From: Deltaproteobacteria bacterium
Lineage (GTDB): Bacteria > Desulfobacterota > Desulfobacteria > Desulfobacterales > JAUVVS01
Assembly: GCA_030604545.1 (NCBI GenBank)
Contig: JAUVVS010000128.1
Span: forward strand, 1-6,336
Length of the DNA stretch: 6,336 bases
Direction: 5' to 3'
Shown here: positions 1 to 5,849 of the stretch, in pieces
Position numbering within the stretch: the stretch's first letter is position 1
Layout: each line of letters starts with the position of its first letter
Made by a program: the position numbers and the translations under genes
Notes under the pieces: model-generated
The model's database searches: none
Seen by the model: only the letters and a program-made list of their open reading frames with translations
What the model was told of the DNA's origin: nothing

Positions 1-2
1 AG

Positions 3-1028
3 CTAAATATTTGACAAACGTGCAAGTCGTGTTGCCATTACATCCAGGGTCAGTCTTAAATTGGCGTTTGACTGAATATTTTTCTGCGCTGACTGAATAG
101 CTTCAGTTTGTAAAAGAAGGCTTTTAACAGTAACCTTTTGAGAAGCATATTGAATCTTGTCGGCCAAGTCTTTATTGATAATCTTTTCCGGGTAATATTT
201 GTAGACAACAAGATCCCTCAGCCATGATTTAATAATCTCTAAGGAGTCGAGAAGAATTTCCCGATTTTGTGACAGTCTTTCGGCAAATGCAAGGATCAAA
301 GCGAGTGGTTTCGACGATAGAGATTCAGGTTGATCTAAGCCAATAGCTTTAATAAGCCAATTTCTTTTATTTATCCAATTTGTTTGGCTCATGGAAACGG
401 CCTTGGTAAAACTTCCGTTTGCCATGGCCGCAATTATAATAGCCTCATCCGGATCAACTCCTTTCTCTTGAACCAGTAAAGCCTCAAGTATTTTTTGGGA
501 AATCGGGCTGAATCTGATGTGCCGGCAGCGTGAGACAATTGTTGGGAGGAGGTCGGATCTCTGCATGGTAATAAGTATCAGAATCGTGTGATCCGGCGGC
601 TCTTCTAAAACTTTGAGGAGCGCGTTGCCGGCTTCGGGATTCATAGCCTGGGCGTCTGATATTATAACCACACGTAACCTTGCCTCGTAAGGTTTCATGG
701 CAAGGGTTTGGCAGAGGGAGCGTATTTGTGCAATCTTGATAAAATGGCCGGATGGCTTTATGTGAATGATATCAGGGTGATTGCCTGAATTTATTTTCTT
801 ACAAGATCTGCATTGATCGCATGGGCCGCTTTTGTTTTGGGCTTTTTTTTCATTCTGCATTTGGGTAATACAGTTACATGCCATGGCAAAAGTCATGGCG
901 GCGGCCAGCTTTCCAACCCCTTCAATTCCTGTAAAAAGAAGGGCATGAGGTATAGTTCCCTTCTTAATGAAAGTGGTTAAAATTTGTATAGGCTGTTCTT
1001 GATCTATTATCGATCCAAATCCTGGCAC
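3..1028 (-). CDS. holB: DNA polymerase III, delta' subunit (clamp loader)
   Basis: Clamp-loader subunit that, with DnaX (tau/gamma) and delta, loads the sliding clamp in the replisome. The protein is 341 residues and complete: the TAG stop lies at 5-3. The AAA+ fold is recognisable: a family-typical N-terminus (PGFGSIIDQEQPI), a P-loop GIEGVGK at 34-40, a zinc-finger cysteine set (C51 or C53 with C70, C73 and C76), LLKVLEEPP at 137-145, and the SRC arginine-finger motif at 166-168. The residue after the P-loop lysine is Leu41, not Ser/Thr, so this subunit may not hydrolyse ATP itself; delta' is a non-hydrolysing subunit in some species. The start is GTG at 1028, chosen because the family N-terminus begins there. 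A purine-rich AAGGGTGG lies about 11 nt upstream, inside the end of the HU/IHF-like gene. The 3-nt gap to that gene suggests co-transcription and possibly coupled translation. Confidence 0.93.
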   Translation of the reverse strand: MPGFGSIIDQEQPIQILTTFIKKGTIPHALLFTGIEGVGKLAAAMTFAMACNCITQMQNEKKAQNKSGPCDQCRSCKKINSGNHPDIIHIKPSGHFIKIAQIRSLCQTLAMKPYEARLRVVIISDAQAMNPEAGNALLKVLEEPPDHTILILITMQRSDLLPTIVSRCRHIRFSPISQKILEALLVQEKGVDPDEAIIIAAMANGSFTKAVSMSQTNWINKRNWLIKAIGLDQPESLSSKPLALILAFAERLSQNREILLDSLEIIKSWLRDLVVYKYYPEKIINKDLADKIQYASQKVTVKSLLLQTEAIQSAQKNIQSNANLRLTLDVMATRLARLSNI

Positions 1029-1031
1029 AAA

Positions 1032-1307
1032 TTAATAATCCACCCTTTCTTTCAGTTCTTTGCCACATTTGAAAAATGGAAGTTTCTTAGGATTTATTGA
1101 AACTTTTTCCCCGGTCTTTGGATTTCTGCCCGTATAACTTTTATAGTTTTTAACAAAAAAGCTGCACAGACCTCGAATTTCAACACGTTCTCCCCGTGCC
1201 AAGGCATCTGTCATACTATCGAAAACTATTTGAACCACCTTTGCCGCTTCTGATTTTGAGATGTTTGCATCGTTTTTCAAAGCTAAGATAAGCTCTAATT
1301 TGTTCAT
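1032..1307 (-). CDS. HU/IHF-family DNA-binding protein (IHF beta-like)
   Basis: Small nucleoid protein of 91 residues that would act as a dimer to bend DNA. The typical HU/IHF layout is visible: an N-terminal helical dimerisation part (MNKLELILAL, then SKSEAAKVVQIVFDSM), GERVEIRG at 39-46, and the DNA-binding arm GRNPKTGEKV at 60-69. Pro63 of the arm is the residue that in this family wedges between base pairs. The C-terminus is LPFFKCGKELKERVDY. GERVEIRG and GKEL-type wording lean towards IHF beta over HU, but the subtype is inferred. The start at 1307 is set by a near-perfect Shine-Dalgarno sequence (AAGGAGG) 4 nt upstream. A longer in-frame reading from 1385 would add 26 residues encoded by an inverted-repeat element and is rejected. 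holB follows 3 nt after the stop. The leader carries a MITE-like element, which could influence expression. Confidence 0.92.
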   Translation of the reverse strand: MNKLELILALKNDANISKSEAAKVVQIVFDSMTDALARGERVEIRGLCSFFVKNYKSYTGRNPKTGEKVSINPKKLPFFKCGKELKERVDY

Positions 1308-1310
1308 ATA

Positions 1311-1318
1311 TCCTCCTT
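1311..1318 (-). promoter_or_regulatory. Strong ribosome binding site of the HU/IHF-like gene
   Basis: On the minus strand this reads AAGGAGGA followed by TAT and the ATG at 1307. It is close to the ideal anti-16S match and spacing and decides the start of the HU/IHF-like gene. It is the strongest Shine-Dalgarno sequence in the window; lptD, the NusG paralogue and surE have no comparable site. Confidence 0.85.
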
Positions 1319-1334
1319 CGCCCATTGGTAGATA

Positions 1335-1399
1335 GAGACCTTTGAAAAACGTCCCCTTTTGCCTCCCGCTACTAGCGGGAAACATTTTTCAAAGGTCTC
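1335..1399. mobile_element. 65-bp MITE-like element with TIRs and 5-bp target duplication
   Basis: The ends are an 18-bp inverted repeat, GAGACCTTTGAAAAAYGT, at 1335-1352 and, inverted, at 1382-1399, with 17 of 18 positions matching. Inside is a second, perfect 7-bp hairpin (TCCCGCT at 1364-1370, AGCGGGA at 1374-1380, 3-nt loop). The element is flanked exactly by the direct repeat AGATA (1330-1334 and 1400-1404), as expected of a target-site duplication made by a transposase. It encodes no protein, so movement would depend on a transposase elsewhere. It lies 17 nt upstream of the ribosome binding site of the HU/IHF-like gene, so it is probably transcribed into that gene's leader as a long hairpin. 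The family name is unknown to me. Confidence 0.7.
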
Positions 1400-1509
1400 A
1401 GATACTGGATAAAATATAATTCTGTTAGTTTCGTAGTTCTGAAATTTTTGCTATTTGTGGCAAAAAAAATTTGATCAACCGTCTTCGCTGATTAATGACA
1501 GATTGAGGG

Positions 1510-1539
1510 ATTTAGGGATTCAATTCGCAATCCCTAAAT
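1510..1539. repeat. Perfect 11-bp inverted repeat
   Basis: ATTTAGGGATT at 1510-1520 is repeated inverted at 1529-1539 around an 8-nt spacer. It lies in the gap between the NusG paralogue and the HU/IHF-like gene and leads directly into the CCGG-N5-CCGG repeat at 1541. There is no T-run on either side, so it is not a good intrinsic terminator. It may be part of a larger dispersed repeat shared with the gap after surE. The rest of the 1400-1695 gap is AT-rich, with degenerate AAAACTT/AAAACCT runs at about 1595-1630 and a weak 7-bp AT hairpin at 1445-1466. Confidence 0.55.
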
Positions 1540-1540
1540 T

Positions 1541-1565
1541 GGTTCCGGTTTATCCGGGTTGGGTT
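1541..1565 (+). repeat. Dispersed CCGG-N5-CCGG repeat, copy A
   Basis: This 25-bp motif (GGYTCCGGYTTRTCCGGG followed by TTRGGTT) matches the segment 5933-5957 at 21 of 25 positions in the same orientation. All four differences are transitions. It contains two CCGG boxes 5 nt apart, able to pair with each other. In both copies the motif follows a CAATCCC box. Occurrence in two unrelated gaps points to an interspersed repeat family rather than a gene-specific site. Confidence 0.55.
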
Positions 1566-1626
1566 TTAAGTATCTGTTAAAACAGTATAAAAACAAAAAC
1601 CTAACACCGAAAACTTAAAACCTAAA

Positions 1627-1662
1627 ACTTGATGAATTCGTTTTTTTACGGATTCATCAAGT
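1627..1662 (-). terminator. Hairpin, probable terminator of the lptD/NusG-paralogue transcript
   Basis: ACTTGATGAATTCG (1627-1640) pairs with 1649-1662 over 14 positions with one non-Watson-Crick position, around an 8-nt loop. On the minus strand it begins 33 nt after the NusG-paralogue stop and is followed by the U-rich stretch TTTTAGGTTTT, so it can act as an intrinsic terminator, though the U-run is broken. Its arm sequence (TTGATGAATCCGTAAAAA on the minus strand) closely resembles the outer arms of the palindrome at 4591-4733, so it is probably also a member of a small repeat family. Confidence 0.5.
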
Positions 1663-1695
1663 CTAATATCCATAACTTAATAAAAAGTCAAGCAG

Positions 1696-2223
1696 TTATA
1701 ACAATATTTTGGGTAAAAATTCAATATCTTCCTCACTCACATCTACCCCGGCAGATTGTCCCATAGCTTCGATATTAACGAAGACACGATCCTTGCTGCT
1801 GTATCGGACAAAGACTCCAGTAATACCTGCAAATGGCCCATATACCACCATTACTCTGTCCCCTTTTCTTAATCGAGTGTCGGTTATGACCGAATTGTTT
1901 CCGGCCACAATTATCTTAAGTGATTCTATAGTCTCTGATGGAACAGGAACAGGTCCATCTTTAGTGCCGATTAAACGTACAGCCCCAATTGTCTTTACAA
2001 TTTCAATATGTTCATGAGGGTTTAGATCGGTTTTTACAAATACATAGCCGGGGAAAAGGGGTGCTCTGACTATAACTCTTCTGTCGCGGCGCTTACTCTT
2101 TACCTGAATCTTTGGTAGAAAAACCTCCATTGATTTTTTTACCAAGCCTTCATTAACCACGTTTTCAAACCTGCTTTTAGTATGCAGGACATACCAGGCA
2201 GGAGAAAGTTTATTCATTGTCAT
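1696..2223 (-). CDS. NusG-family transcription elongation factor paralogue (RfaH/LoaP/UpxY-like)
   Basis: Predicted to bind RNA polymerase and alter pausing or termination. The 175-residue protein has the two NusG domains. The NGN domain begins at WYVLHTKSRFE (10-20) and contains the conserved PLFPGYVFV (55-63). The C-terminal KOW domain has KGDRVMVVYGPFAGITG (120-136). It is not in the usual secE-nusG-rplK setting of housekeeping nusG, and it follows lptD by 72 nt on the same strand. This favours a specialised paralogue of the RfaH/LoaP/UpxY type, which typically act on long cell-surface or polysaccharide operons. The exact subfamily and target are not visible, and no ops-like element was found. 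The start may be Met1 (2223) or Met3 (2217); neither has a clear ribosome binding site. A hairpin terminator lies 33 nt downstream of the stop. Confidence 0.88.
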   Translation of the reverse strand: MTMNKLSPAWYVLHTKSRFENVVNEGLVKKSMEVFLPKIQVKSKRRDRRVIVRAPLFPGYVFVKTDLNPHEHIEIVKTIGAVRLIGTKDGPVPVPSETIESLKIIVAGNNSVITDTRLRKGDRVMVVYGPFAGITGVFVRYSSKDRVFVNIEAMGQSAGVDVSEEDIEFLPKILL

Positions 2224-2295
2224 TTTATTTTAAATCAGTCCAGATAATTTTATTTAATATCCATCTTTTTACTAATCGAGTTGAATATTTTATTC

Positions 2296-4569
2296 CTATT
2301 CACGGGTTGTAACACCTGTATATAATTCGCCGAACCCATAGAGATTAACCATAAATAGATATTTTTGTTCTTCAGCCTCATCTGTATAAATGACCTCAAT
2401 TGACCAACACTGGGATTCATATAAGAATCCAACGCCTTTTTTCATATTTTCCTTATCGTAAATGTTACGTTCGTATTCGCCATATGTCGATAGGTTGTCT
2501 GATATTTTTAAAAACAAATGAGTGTAAATAGATTCTTTTCCATCTTGTACCGATTCACTTGAATCACGTTCATACCTGTGTTCAACAAATAGCTTGTCTC
2601 CGCGTTTATCAAATAATGTTGCCGCAATATTATGGGAAACAATCTCATCTTCATACTGCGACCATTCGGCATCAGCATCCATGGAAAAATATCTCAAAGG
2701 GACAAGTTCGAGAGTTCCCTTTATGGGTGAAAAGGGTTGTGGATCAGTTTCATTGGCTTTATTTATATCATAACTCTGTTCTAATTTAAAGCGCATAAAC
2801 TGGTGATATTTGAAACTATATAATTCATTATTATCTTCATTATGATCATCTGTTTTTTTAATATATTCTTTCAATTTTGATGTAAAGGTGTTTGTAATTG
2901 AATAGGTGACAAGGTTATTTTTATTAATACGATCAACAGAATCAAAGGATGGATATTGATCCTGTATCTTTTCAGGTATGTAGGTATGGACAATCTGTGG
3001 CCTTACAGCATGCTTAATCCTATCAACGTTCTTTCCGTCTATATCGAATATTTTGTAAATTTCTGTTGAAAGATCTAACTTTGTATCATAAATTGTTCTA
3101 TTTTGTGTTCTATCGTTTTCAGTTGGAGTGATTTCATATTCATCAACGTGCCATGCTGTTGTCCGAATTCCATAAGAGGGCTCTAAAGTGAAATAGTTTT
3201 TAAATCTTAATGGCAGATAGAATCTTGGATAAACATCTGTTCTGTGGCAACTTGTAATATATTGACCGGATGTGCCATCTTTCCTGTAAAAGTGTGTATA
3301 TTCAGTATCGAGGTCAAAATAAAAAGGGGTTCCTAAAAAGCGCTGTTTTGGCCCGTCAAACTCGACAAACGGTAATTTCTGCAAGGTTGTATCCAGCTCT
3401 TCCTGACGTCGGATGATGACGTTATCGTACCAGCGTGTCTCAATATTCATACTATAACTGAACCAGCTTTTATTTAGATTGAGTCTATTAACCCTTGTTG
3501 AATCGTTATAATCGTCCAGTTCCCGGCCGAAGTTTTTATAAAAATACTCATCTGTTTCATCGAATCCCGTGTACCCATCCCTAAATTCATGAAGGTAGTC
3601 CTGGTCGCTTACAATGTCCATGTCAAGTTTGGCCGAGAAGCCTAAGGGCATTTCCTGATCATATTTCATCCTGAACCAGTATCGATCTGAGTTAGGTCTA
3701 AGCACATTATCATCTTCATATCCCCAGTCTTCGCTTGAACTTCCTGTTCCATCATCTATCTTCCTGTCGTTAAGATAGTCGTACATCAAGGTTCCTTTTG
3801 AATTTTTGCTCAAAATATAGCGATATTCTAAACCGACTTTATCTCCTCGATGCTGGAGGTGATGTTCATAGAAGGTGGCGTCTGAACTTTTATTTATGGC
3901 CCAGAAAAAAGGCTGAATATATTCTACACCATTTCGATCTGAATAACTCATTTGAGGCGGCAGTAATCCGGTCTGACGTTTTAGTTTTACCGGAAATACC
4001 ATATAAGGCATGTACATTACAGGTATGTCTTTTATCCAGAAAGCAGCATGCTTTACAAAACCATATCCTTCTATCGTAATTTTGAGATTTCTTCCGGTAA
4101 TTTTCCAGGCCGGTTTATCGCCGTCACAGGTTGAGATGCTGGCTTTGTCGGCAGTATAAGTATGTTCGCCGACTTTTTTAATCAGATCGCCTCTAATATA
4201 AAAATGGTTTTCTTTTAAAAATATGGTTCCATTGTAAATAATTCCAGTTTTGGTATCTAAATCAATCTCTAAACTGCTTCCGGTAAGGAACTCTTCTTTT
4301 GAGGTCAAGAATACATGCCCACTTGCGTCTACCTTCATAGCTTTGTAATTAAAACGGACAAAATCAGCGGAAATTTTAATGTCATTTTTTGTTATGGACA
4401 CATTGCCACTTGCAATATATATATCAGCTTTTTCATCGTAAGTTATTTTCTCAGCATTAATATGCCATGGTTTATCAGAATCAGCATCAGGGAATCGATC
4501 ATGAATCTTTTCTGAAGCATAAGCAGAAATTGCAACCATTATGGAAAGAATAAACGCAAAATATTTCAT
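2296..4569 (-). CDS. lptD: LPS-assembly outer-membrane protein LptD
   Basis: Outer-membrane beta-barrel that inserts lipopolysaccharide into the outer leaflet, working with the lipoprotein LptE and the periplasmic LptA bridge. The protein is 757 residues, near the usual length. Order: signal peptide (1-18, cleavage likely after SAYA), an OstA/LptA-like beta-jellyroll starting at KPWHINAEKITYDEKADIYIA (33-53) and running to about 145, then the barrel. The plug/strand region DIPVMYMPYMVFPVKLKRQT (181-200) is family-typical, as is the C-terminus CWSIEVIYTD...YLFMVNLYGFGE. Only three cysteines are present: C148 in STCDGD, C441 and C721 in QCWS. C148 and C721 match by context the second of the two long-range disulfides known in E. 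coli LptD; the other is absent. The start at 4569 is chosen because it yields a full signal peptide; no Shine-Dalgarno sequence is evident. LptE is not in the window. Confidence 0.95.
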   Translation of the reverse strand: MKYFAFILSIMVAISAYASEKIHDRFPDADSDKPWHINAEKITYDEKADIYIASGNVSITKNDIKISADFVRFNYKAMKVDASGHVFLTSKEEFLTGSSLEIDLDTKTGIIYNGTIFLKENHFYIRGDLIKKVGEHTYTADKASISTCDGDKPAWKITGRNLKITIEGYGFVKHAAFWIKDIPVMYMPYMVFPVKLKRQTGLLPPQMSYSDRNGVEYIQPFFWAINKSSDATFYEHHLQHRGDKVGLEYRYILSKNSKGTLMYDYLNDRKIDDGTGSSSEDWGYEDDNVLRPNSDRYWFRMKYDQEMPLGFSAKLDMDIVSDQDYLHEFRDGYTGFDETDEYFYKNFGRELDDYNDSTRVNRLNLNKSWFSYSMNIETRWYDNVIIRRQEELDTTLQKLPFVEFDGPKQRFLGTPFYFDLDTEYTHFYRKDGTSGQYITSCHRTDVYPRFYLPLRFKNYFTLEPSYGIRTTAWHVDEYEITPTENDRTQNRTIYDTKLDLSTEIYKIFDIDGKNVDRIKHAVRPQIVHTYIPEKIQDQYPSFDSVDRINKNNLVTYSITNTFTSKLKEYIKKTDDHNEDNNELYSFKYHQFMRFKLEQSYDINKANETDPQPFSPIKGTLELVPLRYFSMDADAEWSQYEDEIVSHNIAATLFDKRGDKLFVEHRYERDSSESVQDGKESIYTHLFLKISDNLSTYGEYERNIYDKENMKKGVGFLYESQCWSIEVIYTDEAEEQKYLFMVNLYGFGELYTGVTTRE

Positions 4570-4583
4570 ATATAAAATAATTT

Positions 4584-4611
4584 ATTGTATTAAATTTGAT
4601 GGTTTCGTAAA
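4584..4611 (-). promoter_or_regulatory. Candidate sigma70-type promoter of lptD
   Basis: On the minus strand TTTACG (4611-4606) is followed after 16 nt by TACAAT (4589-4584). The -10 box matches consensus at 5 of 6 positions and the -35 box at 4 of 6. Transcription would start about 8 nt upstream of the lptD ATG at 4569, or very near it, giving a short leader; this agrees with the lack of a Shine-Dalgarno sequence. The -35 box lies inside the left outer arm of the palindrome at 4591-4733. In AT-rich DNA such matches arise by chance, so this is tentative. Confidence 0.3.
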
Positions 4612-4733
4612 AATACTTTTTTTAACCACAGAGATCGCAGAGAACACAGAAAAATAATTATTATTAATGAGTTACCTCTGTGCCCTCTGTGCGCTCTGTG
4701 GAATTCTGACTTTTTACAGGTTCATCAAATTTA
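4591..4733. repeat. 143-bp nested palindrome between lptD and surE (outer arms)
   Basis: The outer arms 4591-4613 and 4711-4733 are inverted copies matching at 18 of 23 positions: TAAATTTGATG and GTAAAAA blocks are exact, with a 5-nt mismatched patch between them. They enclose a second palindrome (4626-4701). The outer-arm sequence (TTGATG...CGTAAAAA) resembles the arms of the compact hairpin at 1627-1662. The simplest reading is a small hairpin repeat later split by insertion of the inner repeat. No coding sequence is present, and no flanking duplication was seen. Together with 4734-4921 it makes up the whole lptD-surE divergent region. Confidence 0.6.
4626..4701. repeat. CACAGAG-type palindrome built from 9-bp units
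   Basis: The left arm is three 9-mers in tandem: CCACAGAGA (4626-4634), TCGCAGAGA (4635-4643), ACACAGAAA (4644-4652). The right arm is three more on the opposite strand: CCTCTGTGC (4675-4683), CCTCTGTGC (4684-4692), GCTCTGTGG (4693-4701). An AT-rich loop of about 22 nt separates them. From general knowledge, CCACAGAG-type intergenic palindromes occur in many bacterial genomes; their function is not known to me. A short plus-strand reading frame across it (from 4667, Cys/Leu-rich start) is only a by-product of the repeat. Confidence 0.7.
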
Positions 4734-4744
4734 GGCATAACATC

Positions 4745-4773
4745 TTGAACACAATTGAAATTTCGACTATAAA
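4745..4773 (+). promoter_or_regulatory. Candidate upstream promoter of surE (P1)
   Basis: TTGAAC (4745-4750), a 17-nt spacer, then TATAAA (4768-4773). Together they match the sigma70 consensus at 9 of 12 positions with ideal spacing. It lies just right of the palindrome and would give a leader of about 140 nt before surE. Tentative, because the region is AT-rich. Confidence 0.4.
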
Positions 4774-4828
4774 GCAAAACAAAATGAAAAATCAAGATGT
4801 AGTTGTGAAAATATACCTTTTAATGATA

Positions 4829-4857
4829 TTGGCATTTATTGGTTCTTAAGCGATAAA
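4829..4857 (+). promoter_or_regulatory. Candidate proximal promoter of surE (P2)
   Basis: TTGGCA (4829-4834), a 17-nt spacer, then GATAAA (4852-4857), also 9 of 12 consensus positions. The leader would be about 58 nt. P1 and P2 may both be used, or only one; the sequence cannot decide. Confidence 0.35.
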
Positions 4858-4921
4858 AAAGATCAGTGCGGGGAAAATGCATTTCGTTTAATATGAAACT
4901 TATGCTATTTATGAAAAAATA

Positions 4922-5701
4922 ATGAATATTCTTATAACCAACGATGATGGTATATACGCAGAGGGTCTGTGGGCGCTTTATAAAAGGTTTGCAAAAAAGC
5001 ATTCTGTAACGGTAATCGCCCCGGATCGCGAGAGAAGTGCTGTTGGGCATGGAATCACTCTGGATGAACCGCTTCGTGTAAGAAAATTTGAGCGGGATGA
5101 CGGATATTTAGGATATGCCGTAAGCGGAACGCCTGTCGATTGTATAAAACTGGGTGTTGTAGAAATGCTCGATTCATGTCCTGACATGGTAGTATCAGGG
5201 ATAAATCCCGGTGCAAATGTGGGTGTGAATATTAATTATTCCGGAACTGTGTGTGCAGCCAAAGAGGCTGCTTTATATGGAATACCGGCAATTGCAGTAT
5301 CTATTCAGGGAAATCAAAGTGATAATTATTCTGATGCTGCTATTTTTATTGAAAAACTGACAATGAAAATTTTCAAAAAAGGACTTCCCTTTGGAACATT
5401 TCTGAATGTAAATATTCCGAACATTCCCATGGACAAAGTTGCCGGCATTCGGATAAGCAGACATGCTAACAAGCTATATTCGGAATATTTTAAAAAGGGA
5501 GTTGATCCTCGAAACCGTGAATACTACTGGCAGGGATGTGATAATCAAACTTTTGATAAGGATCTGGATATTGACGGAGCCGCACTTGGTGAAAATTTTA
5601 TATCTATAACCCCCATCAAGTGTGATGCAACGGATTACAGCATAATTGATGATCTTAAGGGGTGGGGTATAAGCGAAATAGATTTTTTACAAAAGTTGTA
5701 A
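4922..5701 (+). CDS. surE: 5'/3'-nucleotidase SurE
   Basis: Metal-dependent phosphatase that removes phosphate from nucleoside 5'- and 3'-monophosphates (and, in some species, short polyphosphate) in the cytoplasm. It is associated with stationary-phase survival in E. coli. The protein is 259 residues, normal for the family. The metal-site residues are all in place: D8 and D9 in MNILITNDDGIYAEGL, S39 in PDRERSAVGHGIT, and N95 in VSGINPGANVGVNINYSGTV (91-110). The conserved SGTPVDCIKLG is at 68-78. The ATG at 4922 is fixed by the family N-terminus, but no Shine-Dalgarno sequence precedes it. The ATG overlaps by one base the TAA of a tiny upstream frame (4893-4922). It is divergent from lptD, and no intrinsic terminator is obvious after the TAA at 5699. 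Confidence 0.96.
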   Translation: MNILITNDDGIYAEGLWALYKRFAKKHSVTVIAPDRERSAVGHGITLDEPLRVRKFERDDGYLGYAVSGTPVDCIKLGVVEMLDSCPDMVVSGINPGANVGVNINYSGTVCAAKEAALYGIPAIAVSIQGNQSDNYSDAAIFIEKLTMKIFKKGLPFGTFLNVNIPNIPMDKVAGIRISRHANKLYSEYFKKGVDPRNREYYWQGCDNQTFDKDLDIDGAALGENFISITPIKCDATDYSIIDDLKGWGISEIDFLQKL

Positions 5702-5783
5702 GTGTTTGGCGCTTAATAATCAATTTTGTGCTTTTTATGGCAAAAATAATTTTAACTAATTTGGAGCCATTAACCATCAATTG

Positions 5784-5804
5784 AAGATTTAAGATTTAAG
5801 ATTT
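5784..5804 (+). repeat. Heptamer tandem repeat (AAGATTT x3)
   Basis: Three perfect tandem copies of AAGATTT, then a partial fourth (AAG). It lies in the surE-YhaM gap, preceded by the 8-bp palindrome TCAATTGA (5777-5784). No function can be assigned; it is a candidate slippage-prone tract. Confidence 0.6.
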
Positions 5805-5849
5805 AAGGAATTCTACCATTTTTAAATAGTTCTTCAAATCCAAATAGTG

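Noticed and set aside
1308..1385. N-terminal extension of the HU/IHF-like protein starting at 1385
   Set aside because: The extra residues are encoded by the inverted-repeat element, do not resemble the family, and the ATG at 1307 has a near-perfect Shine-Dalgarno sequence and gives the standard length.
1709..2017. 102-residue plus-strand frame opposite the NusG paralogue
   Set aside because: It lies wholly antisense to a clearly recognised gene and shows no family features.
2250..2432. 60-residue minus-strand frame overlapping the end of lptD
   Set aside because: It is out of frame with lptD's conserved C-terminus, has no recognisable motif and no ribosome binding site.
4591..4733. CRISPR-like array
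   Set aside because: The repeated units are 9 bp, adjacent and inverted between arms, with no spacers.
4667..4849. 60-residue plus-strand frame beginning in the CACAGAG palindrome
   Set aside because: Its first part is the translated 9-bp repeat (Cys-Ala-Leu pattern), there is no ribosome binding site, and it crosses repeat and promoter-like DNA.
5702..5760. Possible intrinsic terminator after surE
   Set aside because: The only pairing seen (TTTTT with AAAAA around ATGGC, about 5734-5748) is all A-T and too weak; no GC stem with a T-run was found.
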